DNA of 64,000 bases from Vibrio sp. SNU_ST1 (GCF_030563405.1 NZ_CP130748.1:1240001-1304000), one strand, 5' to 3'. Shown: positions 7,836-17,829, counted from the stretch's first letter. Program-made: numbers and translations. Notes: generated by a model from the sequence alone, not told the origin.

Positions 7836-10800
7836 ATGTTCCGCACTTTTAATCTACTTTCTCTACTTATTCTTGCTTTTTCCGTATCCTTTAATGTTAA
7901 GGCCAGTGGTTCCATTACGATCGGAGTTCAAACATCAGGCTTTTCTCCATATGTCGTTGTAGAGGGGGGGGAGGTTTCGGGGCTGTTGCCAGAATTAACT
8001 AACTTCTATGCAAGGGGGGAGTTGAATGGCTTGGAGTTTGTCGGTTTTCATTCGCCTTCTGAGTTAAACAACGTACTTAAAACGGAACAAGTTGATGCCA
8101 TTATTACGGCTGAACAAAATGTTTCTAGTAGCGGTGTTATTTACTCTAAACCTATCTTATCTAGTCGAATGGTTAGCCTAAGTAGTGAGCCTATTGAAAG
8201 CCACTTATTAATGAAGGGACGAAACCTCGCTTATTTTGAAGACTCGAGTAACGCGTCTTCTGTGAAATCGCTTCTCCCATTTTCTTCTTTTAAGTCATAT
8301 TCATCCTATCAAACCGCGATTGCTGATGTTGCTCGAGAGAAAGCGCTAGCAATTGTTGATGATGGGGTATTGTTACACAGTAAGTTGATGAATAGCCCAT
8401 ATGAGTTGTTTTTATCTGTTAACTTACATGATGACTTACCGTTAAATAATTATGTTATTGCCTTGCTTGACACTCCTGAAAATAGGAAGTTGTTGGGGAT
8501 TATCAATGCCTCTATAAACCAAGAACAATCAAGCAAACTTGTTAATATTCGTAAGAAATGGCTGAATGAAATACAAAGACGTTTGCTGTTAGTCGTTAGT
8601 AAAAATAAGCTGCTATTAACTGAAAAAGAACAGCAGTTCCTCCTTTTTAATCCGAACATATATGTATCTGCTACGGCTGACTCTAAGCCTATCTCTTTTG
8701 TGAATAGTGAAGGCAAGCACGATGGTATTTCAATTGATATATTGGACGAAATATCCCGACTCACGGGATTAAATTTTATTTATGAAAACGATCTAGATTT
8801 ACAGGGCAACCAAGCTCACCCGTTAACTCTACCCGTAATTCATACTAAAGCGACGCCTTCTGCTAGCGGCGATCAGCATCACCTCTATTCTAAACCTTTC
8901 ATGGTTGAGCCATGGGCACTTGTTGGTAAAAGTGATACGAGTAAATTGGCGGTGTTCGGTGAATTAACGAAGAGCTCCATTATTGGCACCATAAACGACA
9001 GTGTCGGTATACAGCTTGTGAAGCGTTATTGTGAGGCTTGTCCGATTAAGACATATGAGTCGGAATCACTTTTACTGAATGCAGTGGATAAAGGAGAGAT
9101 AGATTCAGCGATGCTTTCGCTCTATTTAGCGTCTCCTTTATTACAGGGTCAGTATTCAGGGTACTTGCGCGTAACAAGCCTGCTGTCTAAAGACAATGAC
9201 GTTCCAGTAACCTACAGTGTCGAAGCTGACCAAGAAGTGCTGAATAATATTATTAATAAAGCACTGTTCGCTATTCCCCATCACAAGTATCAGCAGATCA
9301 AGAAGCATTGGTTAGATGTGTCTTATGAATCGGGTGTGGATACGGCAGATGTTATCTTGGGTGCTGCAATTTTGGTCTCTGTAGCATCGGTTCTCATTAT
9401 GCTTGTTATGGCTTGGAGCTGGAAGCTAAGACGTGAAGTTGAAGACCGGAAGCGAACTGAATCCGCTCTCAAACATCAAGTGGAGTTCGAGCGTTCGCTG
9501 CTGAATGCAATGCCGTTCCCTATTGTTGTGCGTAACTTGGATAACCAGATAATCAGCCTGAACAGTGCCGCGCAGCAGCTTACCGGCTTTGATGTTATCG
9601 AAGGAACCATCGTTAATAACTCTGATGAAGACACAATGATTCATCACGGGGTTGTTTTACCTCGCCTAGAAAAAGAAGTGACTTCGCCGCTAGGTATTAA
9701 ACACTACGCGTATTGGAAGTGCCCTTATATTTCTAACGGGAATATCGAAGGTTCAGTGACAATTCTTGATGATCTTACTGAGCTTTACGAAGCTAAGAAA
9801 GTAGCTAAAAGTGCCGATGACCGAGTGCAGAAACTGGCCAATAATTTACATGGTGCTGTTATACAACATATTCAGCCAAAGCGGAGTCTTCATGACATTG
9901 AGTTCGTGTTTATCAGTAATGGCATAGAAGAGCTGTTGGGGCTTACTCCTGCTCAACTGCGCCGGTCTCCAATAAGTTTTTTTGCTCCGCTCAATGCTCA
10001 AGACCGTCGAACCTTAATTAAGAGGGTACGTAGCGGTAATAAAGAGGGGAAACTAAGCCTTGATATTGGGGTTAATATTGATAATCAAAATCGATGGCTC
10101 AATCTGCAGAGCAAGATTTCTGATCTTGGCGATTATTATGAATGGGACTCTGTTCTTACTGATATTACGGAACTGAAACAACAGCAAGAAGAGCTAACAC
10201 AAGCAAGACAAAGTGCAATAGCTGCCACAGAGGCAAAGTCTCGATTTTTGGCAAACATGAGTCATGAAATCCGCACTCCGTTGGGGGGGATTGTTAGCTT
10301 ATTGGAATTGTCTGAGCAATATGAAGTTGGTCATGAAGTTCAAAAAATCCATACAACGCTGAGCCAATCTGCGAACAATCTACTGCATATTGTTAACGAT
10401 ATTCTCGACTTCTCAAAAATTGAAGCGGGTAAGTTGACCCTAGATTATCAGCCAGCAAGCCTCGATACATTGACTCTTAGAGTGACTCAGTTACAGGCAA
10501 GGCAAGCTCACGCCAAGGGGTTACAGTTTAAGTTTTGGTTAGACCCTGAGTTGAATGATTCGGTATTGATGGATGACATTCGTATTGGGCAAGTGTTGAA
10601 TAACTTGTTGAGTAACGCCATTAAATTTACTGAATATGGAACGGTTGGCTTAACGGCAAAGTTAATCAGTGTGAAAGGTGATCAGCAACAAATTTGTTTT
10701 GAGGTGTTTGACAGTGGTATCGGTATTAGTGAAGAGCATATTCGAAACCTGTTCCAACCTTTTGTTCAAGCCGATGAAGGAACTACGAGGAAATATGGTG

Positions 10801-12128
10801 GTTCAGGCCTTGGTTTGACTATCTCCAAGCAACTTATTGAACAAATGGGTGGCAGTCTTAACGTAACGAGTAAGATCAACATTGGTTCAACGTTCTCTAT
10901 TACGCTGCCGCTTAAAACACTCGCTGAAAATAACAGGGCGGACATGAATGGCAAGGTGGCGCTACTTACCAAAACGTTCATGCAGCAATCTGAATTGGAG
11001 AACTATCTAACATCTTGGGGTATTAAGGTTATCTCAAAGAATGTTCAGGCGACTAAAGATCTCGCACACTGGGTCGATACCATTGAGCCTGATTTTGTGT
11101 TTGTTCCTCATGAGTTAGATCAGAGCATTGATACGTTCGCCGAAAGCGTACAGTTTATTTGTGTCAGCGAGCAAGGAATGCTTTCGCCTGCACCTTGTAA
11201 ATTGGGTTGGAACCTATCTGCAAACCCATTGCTGCCTTCACAGTTGATGCACTGTTTACACAACTGTCCTGCGTTTGTGGAAGATGTTGTCCAAGATAAT
11301 AATAATCTAAAATTGAGTACTGAGTCGCGCGAGTCCGCCAAACAGAATCAAAGACTTATCTTAATAGCGGAAGATCACCCAATCAATCAACAGATTATTC
11401 TTCAACAAATTGAGCAATTAGGTTTCCATGCCGACATGGTAGATAACGGCAAGGAAGCACTTGTTGCCTTAGACAATGAAGATTATGGGCTGCTAATTAC
11501 TGATTGCCACATGCCAGAGATGGATGGGTATGAGTTAACAAGGCAGATCCGAGTAAAAGAGCAGAGCCAAAACCAACCTCGTCTTCCGATCATTGCGTTA
11601 ACCGCAAACGCTGTGCAAGGTGAAAATGATAAGTGCTTTGAGATTGGTATGGATGACTTCTTATCAAAACCAACCAAATTAAGGGTGATTGGCGACACCA
11701 TAATCAAACATCTTGATAAGGTGCAATCTGTTGTCGATAAGCCTTGTATTAGTTCCTCGGATCCTAAAAGTGAGCCGAGCTCTGCTCCGATTGATCTAGC
11801 CAACTTAACCGAATTGTTTGGTGACCAAGAGCTCGTCATGCAGATCATCACTGACTTTATCAAGAGCCATCAAGCAGACATGCCTTTGCTTCAAGCTGCG
11901 TGTGAACAGCGAGATCTCGAAGCCATTAAACAGGTTGCTCATAAGATGAAGGGAGCTGCAAAAATGGTAGGCACAGAGGAGATTGCCAATCAATTGCAAA
12001 CAATGGAATTGGTCTCCTTAAGTGATTTAGATGGTATTCAAGCACATTACGATAACCTCGAACAGCTGACGAACCAATTGAAGACTTATTGTTCAGAAAC
12101 AATCAAACCAGTTAAGGAGCTATCATGA
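7836..12128 (+). CDS. Hybrid sensor histidine kinase, two SBP_bac_3 domains, PAS, REC, Hpt (EvgS/BvgS-like)
   Basis: A 1430-residue membrane sensor. In order: signal peptide or first membrane segment (1-23); two periplasmic binding domains, about 25-245 and 270-495; a membrane helix about 504-527; PAS domains about 550-650 and 665-785; HisKA with phospho-acceptor His810 in FLANMSHEIRTP; HATPase with N box NNLLSNAIKF, DSGIGIS near 959 and GGSGLGLTIS near 988; receiver with Asp1223 in LLITDCHMPEMDG; and Hpt with His1369 in VAHKMKGAAK. All phosphorelay residues are present, so a His-Asp-His relay to the next gene's receiver is expected. The Venus-flytrap pair implies sensing of a small periplasmic ligand. 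The stop overlaps the next start by four bases. Confidence 0.96.
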   Translation: MFRTFNLLSLLILAFSVSFNVKASGSITIGVQTSGFSPYVVVEGGEVSGLLPELTNFYARGELNGLEFVGFHSPSELNNVLKTEQVDAIITAEQNVSSSGVIYSKPILSSRMVSLSSEPIESHLLMKGRNLAYFEDSSNASSVKSLLPFSSFKSYSSYQTAIADVAREKALAIVDDGVLLHSKLMNSPYELFLSVNLHDDLPLNNYVIALLDTPENRKLLGIINASINQEQSSKLVNIRKKWLNEIQRRLLLVVSKNKLLLTEKEQQFLLFNPNIYVSATADSKPISFVNSEGKHDGISIDILDEISRLTGLNFIYENDLDLQGNQAHPLTLPVIHTKATPSASGDQHHLYSKPFMVEPWALVGKSDTSKLAVFGELTKSSIIGTINDSVGIQLVKRYCEACPIKTYESESLLLNAVDKGEIDSAMLSLYLASPLLQGQYSGYLRVTSLLSKDNDVPVTYSVEADQEVLNNIINKALFAIPHHKYQQIKKHWLDVSYESGVDTADVILGAAILVSVASVLIMLVMAWSWKLRREVEDRKRTESALKHQVEFERSLLNAMPFPIVVRNLDNQIISLNSAAQQLTGFDVIEGTIVNNSDEDTMIHHGVVLPRLEKEVTSPLGIKHYAYWKCPYISNGNIEGSVTILDDLTELYEAKKVAKSADDRVQKLANNLHGAVIQHIQPKRSLHDIEFVFISNGIEELLGLTPAQLRRSPISFFAPLNAQDRRTLIKRVRSGNKEGKLSLDIGVNIDNQNRWLNLQSKISDLGDYYEWDSVLTDITELKQQQEELTQARQSAIAATEAKSRFLANMSHEIRTPLGGIVSLLELSEQYEVGHEVQKIHTTLSQSANNLLHIVNDILDFSKIEAGKLTLDYQPASLDTLTLRVTQLQARQAHAKGLQFKFWLDPELNDSVLMDDIRIGQVLNNLLSNAIKFTEYGTVGLTAKLISVKGDQQQICFEVFDSGIGISEEHIRNLFQPFVQADEGTTRKYGGSGLGLTISKQLIEQMGGSLNVTSKINIGSTFSITLPLKTLAENNRADMNGKVALLTKTFMQQSELENYLTSWGIKVISKNVQATKDLAHWVDTIEPDFVFVPHELDQSIDTFAESVQFICVSEQGMLSPAPCKLGWNLSANPLLPSQLMHCLHNCPAFVEDVVQDNNNLKLSTESRESAKQNQRLILIAEDHPINQQIILQQIEQLGFHADMVDNGKEALVALDNEDYGLLITDCHMPEMDGYELTRQIRVKEQSQNQPRLPIIALTANAVQGENDKCFEIGMDDFLSKPTKLRVIGDTIIKHLDKVQSVVDKPCISSSDPKSEPSSAPIDLANLTELFGDQELVMQIITDFIKSHQADMPLLQAACEQRDLEAIKQVAHKMKGAAKMVGTEEIANQLQTMELVSLSDLDGIQAHYDNLEQLTNQLKTYCSETIKPVKELS

Positions 12129-13330
12129 ACCAGCATGTTGTAGTGATAGAAGATCACCCTTTTCAATTGAATGTAATGGTGATGGTTTTAAAGAGTTTAG
12201 GCATGGAGAATGTCCAGCCTTTTGAATGTGGATGTAAGGCTTTAGAGTTTATCGAAACCTCTTCTGTCGATCTGATCTTATGTGATCTGAATATGCCGAT
12301 GATCGATGGTATCGAACTCCTAAAACGCCTTGCAGAGGCAGACTTTCAAGGCAATATCATCATCACTAGTGCGGAAAGCAAAACAGTACTCGATGCCGCA
12401 AGAAAGATGTGTAAAGCGTTTAATCTGAATTTACTTGGTGTTCTTGAGAAACCAATAGCAAAAGAGTCTCTGTCAAAGTTAATTAACCTTAACTCTAAAA
12501 AAGAAGTCACAACTGTTAATCCCAACAGTGAAATCGTTATTACGGATGAAGAGATAGCAAAAGCGGTAAGCAACCAAGAATTTATGTTCTATTACCAACC
12601 GATAGTGTGTATCCATAGTGGTGAATGGCGAGAAAGTGAATCGCTAATTCGATGGCAGCACCCTCGTTATGGTGTACTCAGCCCTTTTTTCTTTTTGTCT
12701 CGGTTACTTGAGTCAGGAAAAATGGGAGAGGTGATGAAGTATTTAATCAACCAAGCGATCAATGAGAAGTCATTTCTCGGAGAGCGGAGATTTGCAATAA
12801 ACCTAACAGCTAAAGATATTATTGACGGTGATATTGTTGATTATATCTTCGCTTTGATCGACCAAGGTGAACTTGAGACAGAGCAGATAAAATTGGAATT
12901 AACAGAATCTGATTTAGTTGAAAGTGTCGCTCTTGCTTTAGCGTCCACCACGAGGATATGCATGCGCGGTATTCCCCTGGCGATTGACGACTTTGGAACA
13001 GGTTACTCTTCACTCAAGCAATTAGATGACCTGCCATTTTCAGCACTGAAACTGGATATCGACTTTGTGAAAAACATTCAAAGCAGTCGTTCAAGCCATG
13101 CCATTGTTCGCGCTACTCTCTACTTGGCTCACTTATTAGAACTGAGTACGGTGGCAGAAGGGGTTGAGGATCATTCTCTTTGGGCGGATATGCGTGAAAT
13201 CAGTAATGTTGACACATTGGTTCAGGGCTACTTTATTGCTCGTCCAATGCCTGCTTGTAAGCTATTAGAGTGGAAAGAAGACTGGGACAGAAAAATTAAA
13301 GAGCTCAACTTAATTAAAGAAATTAAATAA
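12125..13330 (+). CDS. Response regulator with EAL phosphodiesterase output
   Basis: A 401-residue protein: a receiver domain at about 1-125 with phospho-acceptor Asp54 (LILCDLNMPMIDG), then an EAL domain at about 145-395. The catalytic set is intact: Glu172 in ESL, Asn in FAINLT, Glu in LELTES, the DDFGTG pair, Lys in LKLDIDF, Glu in VAEGVED and Gln in VQGY. It should hydrolyse c-di-GMP to pGpG when phosphorylated by the adjacent hybrid kinase. The overall logic resembles the VieS/VieA pair of Vibrio cholerae, but there is no C-terminal helix-turn-helix. The start overlaps the kinase stop (ATGA) behind an AAGGAG site, so the two are translationally coupled. Confidence 0.96.
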   Translation: MNQHVVVIEDHPFQLNVMVMVLKSLGMENVQPFECGCKALEFIETSSVDLILCDLNMPMIDGIELLKRLAEADFQGNIIITSAESKTVLDAARKMCKAFNLNLLGVLEKPIAKESLSKLINLNSKKEVTTVNPNSEIVITDEEIAKAVSNQEFMFYYQPIVCIHSGEWRESESLIRWQHPRYGVLSPFFFLSRLLESGKMGEVMKYLINQAINEKSFLGERRFAINLTAKDIIDGDIVDYIFALIDQGELETEQIKLELTESDLVESVALALASTTRICMRGIPLAIDDFGTGYSSLKQLDDLPFSALKLDIDFVKNIQSSRSSHAIVRATLYLAHLLELSTVAEGVEDHSLWADMREISNVDTLVQGYFIARPMPACKLLEWKEDWDRKIKELNLIKEIK

Positions 13331-13433
13331 GCGGGCTTTGAACATAATGGTAAATTTGTTTAGTGAATGTGTTCGCTATTAAAGATGAACAAACGTTACC
13401 ATCAGCTATAACCAGCGCTAATAAAAAAAACTT

Positions 13434-15053
13434 ATGCTATTGTCTCGCTATATCAACATTAAAGTACAGTTTATTGTACTGCTCTCAATAATTTCTCTTA
13501 GCTTAGCTGCCATTATCTCAATAAATGTCTTTATTCATAATGATAATAGCCAGCGCCTCAAGCAGTTAGAGTCAAGTTACTACCCTGCACTAGAGCATGC
13601 GACGAAAATATATTCTCTTTTACCTAACGTGAAGCAACAGTTTGAAGCTGCCGTCGTTATGGAGGATGAGCAAGCTCTCGATTTTGCACGCCAAATTTCT
13701 TCCGAACTACAAGTTGAAGCGAGCCGTGGTGCCGATGTTTTATCTTCGCAAGCGACAGCCTTTAATAAACTGTCACAACAACTAGCAAGATATACGGATT
13801 CTGCATACGCGCTGAGCGAAGATTTTATTAATCTGAATGATTCTTTCGAGAATCTGACCTCCAGAGCGAACCAACTTAGTACTGAATATGATTCATTAGT
13901 TGCGTTAAGCGAGACGTTACGTTCATCGGCGAGTCAGAAGGTAGTAGAGACCATCTTGCATTCTGAAAAAGCCGCAAACGATGCTGCGAATCAATCTATT
14001 TGGTTAGGTGTGTTCTTTTTAATTTCTGTGATTTCTGTTGGTTACGCAATCTTCAAATCGGTTATTAGCTCAATATTACTAGTGACAGAAAAGATGAAGG
14101 CGATTGCGACAGGGGATGGTGACTTAACGGTGCGCATCGACTATGCAGGAAAGGATGAGATATCAACACTTGTTGAGAGCTTTAATCAATTCATTGAAAA
14201 GCTACAAGGTATTATCGCGAGTACGCTAAGCATTGGGCATGAGCTCGAGGTTGTCAGCGACAAGATTCGTAGCGAGTCGAATCAAACCTTGGCTCTAAAT
14301 AGCACTCAACGTGATCACATCGAAGAGGTTACCGAGGCGGTCAATAATATCATCGACCTCATTGAACAAGTTGTTAACTTTGCATCGCATGCAGATTCTC
14401 AAGCTCAAAAAGCCAATTCTAGTGCTCAAACAGGAACACAAGTGGTTCTTAAAACGAGTAAAGAAATTGAAGAGCTTGCGACAAACATCCGTGATACGGC
14501 CTGTAAGTTGAAAGAACTCGATCAGAATGCAAGCAATGTTGGTTCAATACTAAACACAATACAAAGTGTCGCTGAGCAAACGAATTTGTTAGCACTTAAT
14601 GCTGCAATTGAAGCTGCGCGAGCTGGTGAACATGGCCGAGGCTTTGCTGTTGTTTCCGACGAAGTACGCGTGTTAGCGAATAATACTCAACAATCCGCAA
14701 CAGAAATTAATGCCTTGTTGGTCGACCTTAAGTCTGGCTCGAACGCTGCTGTTGGCGCTATGGACCAAGGCTTAGCGAGCTCGTCACAGGCGGTTGGAGA
14801 CGCGCAAAACGCGGGTGACTATCTATTAGAAATTAGTGGCCAGGTAGAAGAAATTACCGAGCTCAACAAACAAATTGCAAGTACTACAGAGCATCAAGCT
14901 CGTGCTTCAAAACAAATCCACACCCATATGGATGATTTTAGACAGTGCTCTCATCAAGTGTCTCAGTCGACAGATCAACTCGAAGCTCTAAGTCACCAAC
15001 TGAGTGGCATCGTTACAGAGCTGAGTAAATCAACATCACAATTTAAAGTATAA
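13434..15053 (+). CDS. Methyl-accepting chemotaxis protein
   Basis: A 539-residue chemoreceptor. A membrane helix at about 10-32 and another at about 188-210 bracket a periplasmic helical sensor of about 155 residues. A HAMP domain follows (about 211-263), then the cytoplasmic signalling domain with the conserved hairpin tip [19 protein letters not shown] followed by [15 protein letters not shown]. No C-terminal pentapeptide for CheR/CheB tethering is visible. The gene follows the EAL regulator by 103 bp and precedes the porin by 12 bp, which ties taxis to the same stimulus. No clear ribosome site precedes the ATG. Confidence 0.95.
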   Translation: MLLSRYINIKVQFIVLLSIISLSLAAIISINVFIHNDNSQRLKQLESSYYPALEHATKIYSLLPNVKQQFEAAVVMEDEQALDFARQISSELQVEASRGADVLSSQATAFNKLSQQLARYTDSAYALSEDFINLNDSFENLTSRANQLSTEYDSLVALSETLRSSASQKVVETILHSEKAANDAANQSIWLGVFFLISVISVGYAIFKSVISSILLVTEKMKAIATGDGDLTVRIDYAGKDEISTLVESFNQFIEKLQGIIASTLSIGHELEVVSDKIRSESNQTLALNSTQRDHIEEVTEAVNNIIDLIEQVVNFASHADSQAQKANSSAQTGTQVVLKTSKEIEELATNIRDTACKLKELDQNASNVGSILNTIQSVAEQTNLLALNAAIEAARAGEHGRGFAVVSDEVRVLANNTQQSATEINALLVDLKSGSNAAVGAMDQGLASSSQAVGDAQNAGDYLLEISGQVEEITELNKQIASTTEHQARASKQIHTHMDDFRQCSHQVSQSTDQLEALSHQLSGIVTELSKSTSQFKV

Positions 15054-15065
15054 CGGAGAACAACA

Positions 15066-16313
15066 ATGACTAACTCCTCTTTTCGCTTATTGCCGTTAGC
15101 GGTAGCACTTGCGACTTCATTCGCTGCACACGCTACAGATGAGCAAAAATTGGCTGAGCTTGAGAACAAGGTCGCTATTCTTGAAGCAAAAGAACTAAAT
15201 TCAGTCGCTGATAAATTTAGCTTCAATGGTTTTGCGTCTTTGAACATGCAACTTGGTAACAATAGCCATGGTTTCATGAAGTCACAAAACAAAGTACGCT
15301 TTGATGAAGGTTCTCTAATTGGTTTGCAAGGTGAGTTTGAAGTTAACGACTCTACTTCAGCTGTAGTGCAAATGGTTGCGCGCGGTAACAAGAAAGAAAA
15401 CTGGACACCGGATGTTGAGTGGGCATTTCTAAGCCACAAAGTAACACCAAATTTGACAGTCCGTGGCGGTAAGCTACGTCTTCCTCTGTTCATGTACTCT
15501 GACTACCTAGAAGTGGGTTACGCTCAAACAAGCGTTCGCGTTCCTAGTGAAGTTTATGGTTCTGTGGTTCTTACGTCACTTACTGGTGGTGATTTCATCT
15601 ATGACGTTGAACTAGACGACAGCACAGTATCATTCCAAGGGTTCGTAGGTTCACAAAAGCTTTCAGCGTCTAAGCATAGCTACAATGCTGATACGCAGTT
15701 TGATGATATCGCTGGTGGTGTAATCAACTGGACAGATGATACTTGGACGCTACGTGCGGTATACGCTCAAGCTGTGGTAAGCTCAACGACAAACTGGAAC
15801 ACAAACAACAAGTCTCTTCTAAATACAACGTTTAACGATGAAAAAGCGAAGTTTTACGGCGTTGGTGGTCGATACGACAACGGTAACCTAGCGCTTGTTT
15901 CAGAAGTGACTCGTACCACGGTTGAGGGTTTCTACCACGACGTAGATTCTGCTTACCTTACCGCTGCGTACCGTGTTAACCAATTCACACCTTACGTAAC
16001 TGTAGCGCACATGGAAACGACGGACGATGCAGAGCGTAACAACCAAGTAAAACGTGCAGGCGCAAACTTTAAACAAAAACCCACTCTATCAGCGGCTTAT
16101 GCTTACGGTTCAGCTGTAAAGGTTGCGAGCAACATGAATATCCAACGCACAACTTACAGCATCGGTACTCGTTGGGACTTCATGCCTAATATTGCGCTTA
16201 AAGGTGATATTAGCTACCTAACTAACTTCGGTTCAACGAATGGTGGTGTTAACGCACTATACAAGAACGAAGACAACATCTTGTACACAGTTAAAGTTGA
16301 CGCTGTATTTTAA
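15066..16313 (+). CDS. Outer-membrane porin
   Basis: A 415-residue protein with a signal peptide (MTNSSFRLLPLAVALATSFA, cleaved near residue 23). A short coiled-coil-like segment (EQKLAELENKVAILEAKE) comes before the barrel. The body alternates polar and hydrophobic residues, with loops rich in Asn, Asp and Gly, and ends in Phe (VKVDAVF), the outer-membrane assembly signal. The N-terminal coiled coil plus barrel resembles phosphate-selective or related anion porins. It lies 11 bp from the next gene, a PstS-like periplasmic protein. The pair may bring an oxyanion or small solute into the periplasm for the kinase or chemoreceptor to detect; the substrate is inferred, not shown. Confidence 0.88.
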   Translation: MTNSSFRLLPLAVALATSFAAHATDEQKLAELENKVAILEAKELNSVADKFSFNGFASLNMQLGNNSHGFMKSQNKVRFDEGSLIGLQGEFEVNDSTSAVVQMVARGNKKENWTPDVEWAFLSHKVTPNLTVRGGKLRLPLFMYSDYLEVGYAQTSVRVPSEVYGSVVLTSLTGGDFIYDVELDDSTVSFQGFVGSQKLSASKHSYNADTQFDDIAGGVINWTDDTWTLRAVYAQAVVSSTTNWNTNNKSLLNTTFNDEKAKFYGVGGRYDNGNLALVSEVTRTTVEGFYHDVDSAYLTAAYRVNQFTPYVTVAHMETTDDAERNNQVKRAGANFKQKPTLSAAYAYGSAVKVASNMNIQRTTYSIGTRWDFMPNIALKGDISYLTNFGSTNGGVNALYKNEDNILYTVKVDAVF

Positions 16314-16324
16314 GGAAGAGAATT

Positions 16325-16720
16325 ATGTTTAAAAAAGCATTGGTAGCCGCTGCTCTTCTTAGCAGCATGAACGCTTTCGCTGGTTTGGTTGTTGTTGGTA
16401 ATCCATCAATGAGTGAGCTTGACGCTTCAACAGTTAAAAAACTGTATCTAGGTAAAGCAAAGTCTCTACAGATTGAAGCGGTAGACTTGGAAGACGGTCA
16501 CCCACTTAAGGGTACTTTTCACCAAGCAATTACAAAGAAGACAGAAGCACAGCTTCAAGCTTACTGGGCAAAGCGAGTATTTACGGGTAAAGGTCAACCA
16601 CCTAAAGCTGTAGGTCAAGAAAGCTTAGCGAAAGACATGGTAGCTAGCTCTTCAAACAAAATTGCTTATATCGATGACTCTTTAGTTGATAGCTCAGTTA
16701 AGGTTCTTCTAAAGCTCTAA
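16325..16720 (+). CDS. Short PstS-like periplasmic binding protein
   Basis: A 131-residue exported protein. The signal peptide (MFKKALVAAALLSSMNAFA) is cleaved near residue 19 and leaves GLVVVGNPSMSELDASTVKKLYLGKAK. That start, and SNKIAYIDDSLVDSSVKVL near the end, are typical of the small phosphate ABC transporter substrate-binding-like family. These proteins are about half the size of a full PstS and usually stand without permease genes. An AAGGAAGAG ribosome site precedes the ATG. It is the last gene of the kinase/EAL/MCP/porin unit. It may deliver a ligand to the sensor or stabilise the porin; both roles are inference. Confidence 0.88.
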   Translation: MFKKALVAAALLSSMNAFAGLVVVGNPSMSELDASTVKKLYLGKAKSLQIEAVDLEDGHPLKGTFHQAITKKTEAQLQAYWAKRVFTGKGQPPKAVGQESLAKDMVASSSNKIAYIDDSLVDSSVKVLLKL

Positions 16721-16740
16721 TCTTGAACTATATAGCACAA

Positions 16741-16780
16741 GCTTGAGCTTTAAAGTGAAGGCTTGAGCTGTAAAGTGAAA
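16741..16780. repeat. Two tandem 20-bp units after the PstS-like gene
   Basis: GCTTGAGCTTTAAAGTGAAG is followed directly by a second copy with two changes. It sits between the PstS-like stop codon and the hairpin at 16791. Confidence 0.8.
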
Positions 16781-16790
16781 GACTGACGTG

Positions 16791-16816
16791 TGGCGCTCAA
16801 ATTGGGCGCCATTCTT
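16791..16816 (+). terminator. Probable terminator of the sensor/porin operon
   Basis: Stem TGGCGC / GCGCCA with a 9-base loop followed by TTCTT. The T-tract is weak, so confidence is moderate. Confidence 0.5.
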
Positions 16817-17057
16817 ACATTGGCTTACATTTGGCTGAAACTCTCTTACTTACCGCTTACACTTTTCCCTTAATATCCTATCTCATTGTTTTAAAAGGCG
16901 AACTTGCTGGTTGTTTTTTGTCCGGCATTCTAAAAAAACCAAATTTTTTATATTTTTATGCATTTTACTTATTTGATGTAAAAGTGGGCATATTGAGATT
17001 ATTGGTTTGGGTTATAGAATGGGCGGGTAATATAAAAAAGTAGGAGGGGATACAATC
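16817..17057. other. AT-rich leader upstream of the TetR gene
   Basis: About 240 bp with no supportable gene; a 70-residue frame here lacks an ATG and a ribosome site. The region is AT-rich and must contain the TetR gene's promoter, but no clean -35/-10 pair was identified. Confidence 0.5.
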
Positions 17058-17642
17058 ATGATGCTAAATGACAAAAGAACGAAAATCTTGAGCTCAGCAG
17101 AAAAGCTATTTATTTCTCAGCCTTATAGTAAAGTCTCAATTCGATCTATTGCTAAGTCTGCGGGTGTTAGCCCCGCGTTGATTCTTTATTACTTCAATAA
17201 CAAAGAACAATTGTTTGATCAGCTCATCGAAGAGCATACAAGTCGCTTTCAAGACCAGTTCTCAAAGTATCAGAGAGTGGATGGAATACAACTACAACAC
17301 TTACTTTCTGAACTTATCGAGTTTTGGGAAGCTGCGCCTAACATCTTTTTATTATTCACTTTTGGCGGTAGCTCGTATAACTACGACAATGTTCAACGAC
17401 TCAAAGAGTCAAAGTTCGGTTTCACCTATAACAAAACTCTCGAAAATCTCCTTTATTTAGTTGATGGCTGTAACGAGTCGAATTTTCATTATTACCAGAT
17501 GTTGGTTACGTCGCTAGTCTCTCAACCATACCTAGCAAACAGGCAACAACAATACAACAATGACAGTTCTGCGTTTAACCTTATGCAATACCAAGAAGTT
17601 ATAGCCAGCTTATTTAAAGAAGAGACTCGCTTTGCTTACTAA
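17058..17642 (+). CDS. TetR/AcrR-family transcriptional regulator
   Basis: A 194-residue regulator. The N-terminal helix-turn-helix is at about residues 8-55 (ILSSAEKLFISQPYSKVSI, then SIAKSAGVSPALILYYFNNKEQLF), the hallmark TetR signature. The C-terminal ligand/dimer domain (about 60-190) has no recognised subtype. A strong AGGAGGGG ribosome site sits 9 bases before the ATG. It lies between the porin operon and the ynj operon, both with their own terminators, so its target is unclear; it may be autoregulated. Its stop codon opens a 15-bp tandem repeat. Confidence 0.93.
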   Translation: MMLNDKRTKILSSAEKLFISQPYSKVSIRSIAKSAGVSPALILYYFNNKEQLFDQLIEEHTSRFQDQFSKYQRVDGIQLQHLLSELIEFWEAAPNIFLLFTFGGSSYNYDNVQRLKESKFGFTYNKTLENLLYLVDGCNESNFHYYQMLVTSLVSQPYLANRQQQYNNDSSAFNLMQYQEVIASLFKEETRFAY

Positions 17643-17699
17643 ACAACTGCTTATTAAATAACTGTTTATTAAGTAATTGCTCACTAAATGATTCTTCAT
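17640..17699. repeat. Four degenerate 15-bp units starting at the TetR stop codon
   Basis: Units of 15 bp (TAAACAACTGCTTAT, TAAATAACTGTTTAT, TAAGTAATTGCTCAC, TAAATGATTCTTCAT) run from the TAA stop codon onward. Each unit begins with TAA, so the repeated unit includes the stop codon. Confidence 0.8.
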
Positions 17700-17745
17700 A
17701 AGTTGTGTTTTGGGTTTTAATGGCTAATTCTTAGAAATACGTTAT

Positions 17746-17782
17746 GAAAAAAAGCGCCGCTCATTTGAGTGGCGCTTTTTTA
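17746..17782. terminator. Bidirectional terminator between tetR and ynjF-like genes
   Basis: AAAAAAAGCGCC and GGCGCTTTTTTA flank a CTCA/TGAG inner stem. A and T runs on both sides make it usable by both convergent genes. Confidence 0.9.
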
Positions 17783-17829
17783 TGAGGAATACAGCCTCTA
17801 GTCGGGACTGTTAACACATAAGCAATAGG

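Noticed and set aside
16831..17043. 70-residue hydrophobic open frame upstream of the TetR gene
   Set aside because: It starts at a non-ATG codon, has no ribosome site, and reflects AT-rich promoter DNA.
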